Shown in pieces: positions 43,056-45,207 of a stretch of DNA of 45,207 nt; position 1 is the first letter of the stretch; every line of letters starts with the position of its first letter. The position numbers were made by a program, and so were the translations under genes. The notes beneath the pieces were generated by a model, which searched no databases, was not told the DNA's origin, and saw nothing but the letters and a program-made list of their open reading frames with translations. This DNA comes from Actinomycetes bacterium (GTDB lineage Bacteria > Actinomycetota > Acidimicrobiia > Acidimicrobiales > RAAP-2): positions 1 through 45,207 of the forward strand of contig JAKBTL010000081.1 of assembly GCA_021844425.1 (NCBI GenBank), read 5' to 3'.

Positions 43056-43808
43056 GTGCAGGGGTTTTGGCGGGTCGTCGACGGGAAGGCGGGACCGCTT
43101 CGTATCTACGAGACCCCGGCGTTCACATCGGCAGCTTCCAGTGCCCTCGTCGTTCTCTGCCACGAGCTGCCGCGTGAACCTGACCGCGCGACCGACGCCG
43201 GCAGCGGCTACCCAGCGCTCGCTGAGCGGCTCTCGGAGGAGTGTGCCTCCCGGGTCATCGTTCCGATGCTTCGAGGGACGAGCGGCTCCGCAGGCGACTT
43301 CTCCGCCGGAGGCTGGCTCGAGGACCTCGTCACCGTGGCGGACGCCGAGGTCGGCCCCGACGGCACCCTGTGGCTGATCGGCTTCGGCTTCGGCGGCGCG
43401 ATCGCCTTGCGAACCGCAGCACGGGACCAGCGGGTGCGCGGGGTGGCGTCGATCGCCGGCCCAGCCGACCTGACGGCGTGGGTCGCACACCATGAAAGGA
43501 TCCTCGACCGCTGTCGGCGGAGCGGCGTCATCTCGACGGAAGGGTTTCCTCCTGACGTCGACGACTGGGTTGCTCAGATCGTCGCCCTCGCGCCGCTGGA
43601 TGCGGTGTCCCGGCTCGGGAACCGGACGTTGCTCGTCGTCCACGGCTCGGACGACGCCGAGGTGCCGGTGGCCGCAGCACGAGCGCTGGCGGACGCGGCG
43701 ACCGACGGCCCCGTGGACCTGAGGATCGTGCCGGGCGCGGGCCATTGGCTCCGGGCGGATCCACGCGTCGTTGCGACGCTTGTGGGGTGGATCGAACGCC
43801 ATCGCTGA
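43056..43808 (+). CDS. Alpha/beta hydrolase-fold protein lacking the nucleophile Ser
   Basis: The 250-residue protein has the core fold: LVVLCHELPRE after strand 3, VIVPMLRGTSGSAGDFS, the nucleophile-elbow position LWLIGFGFGGAIAL, then LLVVHGSDDAEVP (Asp) and VPGAGHWLRADP (His). The elbow reads G-F-G-F-G, with Gly where the catalytic Ser, Cys or Asp should be, so ordinary hydrolase chemistry is unlikely. It starts 3 bp after the acyl-CoA dehydrogenase (GTG 43056) and is probably co-expressed, perhaps acting as a binding partner. Confidence 0.78.
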   Translation: MQGFWRVVDGKAGPLRIYETPAFTSAASSALVVLCHELPREPDRATDAGSGYPALAERLSEECASRVIVPMLRGTSGSAGDFSAGGWLEDLVTVADAEVGPDGTLWLIGFGFGGAIALRTAARDQRVRGVASIAGPADLTAWVAHHERILDRCRRSGVISTEGFPPDVDDWVAQIVALAPLDAVSRLGNRTLLVVHGSDDAEVPVAAARALADAATDGPVDLRIVPGAGHWLRADPRVVATLVGWIERHR

Positions 43809-43884
43809 CATTGGCGACGGAGCATGCGAAGCCGCAGCCTTTCGGATTCTCTGGCACCGTGCGTCGCCGGCCCCTCACCCGGCC

Positions 43885-44014
43885 CCCTCACCCCGGCCCT
43901 CTGGCTCGGCGCGGCGCCGGGCGCCCCGGGAGCGCCGGAACCCTCACCCCCTCACCCCCTCACCCCGGCCCTCTGGCTCGGCGCGGCGCCGGGCGCCCCG
44001 GGAGCGCCGGAACC
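43885..44014. repeat. Direct repeat of about 58 bp at 72-bp period, very GC-rich
   Basis: Two near-identical copies begin ccctcaccccggccctctgg (43885 and 43957). Each contains self-complementary runs such as ggcgccgggcgccc. Together with shorter CTCACCCC runs they fill most of the 298-bp convergent gap. Hairpins here could act as a bidirectional terminator. I see no gene. Confidence 0.85.
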
Positions 44015-44106
44015 CCCGCCCCAGCAGCCCCGGCCGCGCCGGAACCCCCGGCCCGGCCCCCTCACCCGGCCCCCGGCCGCCGACCGGCCCCCGCCCTCCG
44101 ATGCCC

Positions 44107-45207
44107 TCACCCGGGCGCGGCGGAACCCCGATCGGCCCCTGGGACCGGGCCCTGGCGTGGTGGTCCCGGGCCCCGGGCCTTCGCCCTTTTCCCCAAGAGC
44201 CCGGCTCGTCGGTCGCGCTCGGTCTTGTCCGCGTGGCACGGGTAGCAGCGGTCCGCGAGGTTCGAGATGGACGTCGTGCCTGTGTGGGCGACGGGGTCCA
44301 CGTGGTCGCGCTCGAGCCCGAAGGTGCGCTTGCAGTCGACGCACGCCCTGCCGGTGAACCTCGGCACGGGGCCGAGGTCGAGGGCGGTGCGCAGGTGCGC
44401 TGTGTACCTGCGCCCGAGGTGGTGGACCCGTTGGATGTCGACGCCGTCGTGGAGGACTGCCTTGACGAAGGCGTCGGCTGCGAGCTCTCGTGCGAGCTCG
44501 ACGGGGATGGGGCCCCCGCCGACGAGGTGGCAGGGCTCGCCTTCGTGGGCGTGGCCCCTCCTCCAGGCGTAGAGGTCGCAGACGATGACGAGGTCGGTGC
44601 CCGAGGCCCGCTTCGTGCCCGAGGCCCGCTTCGTGCCCGAGGTCCGCGCTCTGTGGGTGCCCGTGTCCCCTTCCCCTGGGCCTTGGCCGCCGTCTTCGTC
44701 GGCCATCGAGGCGACGAGGGCGTCTGCGGCGTGGGCCTCGAAGCGCTCGGGGACGCCTCGGCGCCGAGCTGTCCTGTGCCTGCGTGCCGCGTCGCGCTCG
44801 ATGCGTGCGACCATGGGGATCCCGGTCTCTGGGGGAAGGGCCCCTTCGAAGCAGACCATCCCGAGGCCGTCTCGCCAGTGCCGAAAGCGCCTGGCGGCCA
44901 CCTGGCGGCGGTGGAGCTCACGTGGCTCCATGGCCTGGATCCGGCGGTCTCGAAGCTCGTCTCTAAGGGCGCTGAGGTCGACCGAGCGGGCGAGCTCGAC
45001 GAGCTCGGCCTCGCTGCAGGCGAGCTCTGGAGCTGCCTTCGTGATCTCTTGTGCCTGGAGGATCGAGACCTCGCCTGCGAGCAGGGCATCTTTGGTCGCG
45101 GGGTGCGAGGTGAGCGAGGCCGCGGTCGAAAGGGCGTCTTTGGCCTGGCGCTTCGTCGTGCCTGCCTGGCGGGCCACCCAAGAGGCCGGGTCCAAGACCC
45201 CGGCGTC
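44107..45207 (-). CDS. DUF222/HNH endonuclease (13E12-type), 5' part outside the window
   Basis: The visible part (about 366 codons) has an N-terminal helical DUF222-like region (VARQAGTTKRQAKDAL, LLAGEVSILQAQEI) and a low-complexity insert with GTKRAS repeats. The C-terminal HNH domain reads RACVDCKRTFGLERDHVDPVAH, then NLADRCYPCHADKTERDR, giving two Cys pairs and the His-containing core. The reading frame stays open to the window edge, so the start is beyond 45207. Such proteins are abundant, often multi-copy, in actinobacteria; their role is unclear. The tail is Pro/Gly-rich. Confidence 0.85.
   Translation of the reverse strand, partial: DAGVLDPASWVARQAGTTKRQAKDALSTAASLTSHPATKDALLAGEVSILQAQEITKAAPELACSEAELVELARSVDLSALRDELRDRRIQAMEPRELHRRQVAARRFRHWRDGLGMVCFEGALPPETGIPMVARIERDAARRHRTARRRGVPERFEAHAADALVASMADEDGGQGPGEGDTGTHRARTSGTKRASGTKRASGTDLVIVCDLYAWRRGHAHEGEPCHLVGGGPIPVELARELAADAFVKAVLHDGVDIQRVHHLGRRYTAHLRTALDLGPVPRFTGRACVDCKRTFGLERDHVDPVAHTGTTSISNLADRCYPCHADKTERDRRAGLLGKRAKARGPGPPRQGPVPGADRGSAAPG
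44597..44650. repeat. 18-bp tandem repeat in the HNH gene
   Basis: Three copies of gtgcccgaggcccgcttc (the last diverged) encode GTKRAS repeats in frame on the minus strand. Confidence 0.9.

Overview
The window is GC-rich (roughly 70%), densely coded DNA with many GTG starts. It looks actinobacterial. Three features support this: a DUF222/HNH endonuclease of the 13E12 type at the right edge, an Lgt with Trp where proteobacterial Lgt has its loop His, and a SufBDC/Rieske/SufSU iron-sulfur locus. An Acidimicrobiia-like host is my best guess, but it is inference. No rRNA, tRNA, CRISPR array or insertion sequence was recognised.

Layout. 0.3-7.7 kb: an MFS exporter, a translationally coupled pair of M16 peptidases, a lineage-specific basic protein, a small Gly-rich membrane protein, a SLOG/LOG-like protein and a STAS-domain protein. 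7.8-10.1 kb: a DUF169 protein carrying an in-frame minisatellite expansion, a dienelactone hydrolase and a small conserved protein. 10.1-13.8 kb: a nitrogen-salvage block with an N-carbamoyl-D-amino acid hydrolase, an M20 carbamoylase/allantoate amidohydrolase and a divergent 8-oxoguanine deaminase-like amidohydrolase. 13.8-16.8 kb: a methyltransferase, Lgt and a RipA-like NlpC/P60 peptidase. 17.1-21.4 kb: three enzymes of the ethylmalonyl-CoA pathway (malyl-CoA lyase type, methylsuccinyl-CoA dehydrogenase, mesaconyl-CoA hydratase type), followed by MutY, an RmlC-like epimerase, a TetR regulator and a RodZ-C-like protein. 24.6-30.4 kb: a three-gene pilin-like operon whose first product joins a prepilin leader to nine Cys-paired, propeller-like repeats. 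30.5-32.7 kb: a two-subunit B12-dependent acyl-CoA mutase whose specificity residues look like isobutyryl-CoA mutase. 33.1-41.2 kb: a split suf locus (sufB, Cys-rich protein, sufD, Rieske, sufC facing sufC2-sufS-sufU) with a second sufC and an embedded dienoyl-CoA-isomerase-like gene. 41.2-43.8 kb: a metallo-beta-lactamase-fold hydrolase, an acyl-CoA dehydrogenase and an alpha/beta hydrolase without a nucleophilic Ser. 44.1 kb to the end: the partial HNH gene.

The most striking window-wide property is about twenty different short tandem-repeat arrays (units 9-26 bp, plus one of 72 bp), almost one per gene junction. Several lie inside genes, where unit length or net gain is a multiple of three and the product carries a low-complexity insertion (SufC1, SufC2, SufU, RodZ-like, PilX-like, HNH, DUF169). 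A second theme is probable leaderless transcription: at least seven genes have a TAnnnT-type -10 box 6-8 bp before the start codon and most of these have no Shine-Dalgarno sequence.

Functionally the window combines acyl-CoA and C2 carbon metabolism (ethylmalonyl-CoA enzymes, ICM-type mutase, acyl-CoA dehydrogenases, crotonase), Fe-S cluster assembly, envelope maturation (Lgt, NlpC/P60) and a surface pilus-like structure. All functions are assigned by reading motifs by eye; no database search was run.
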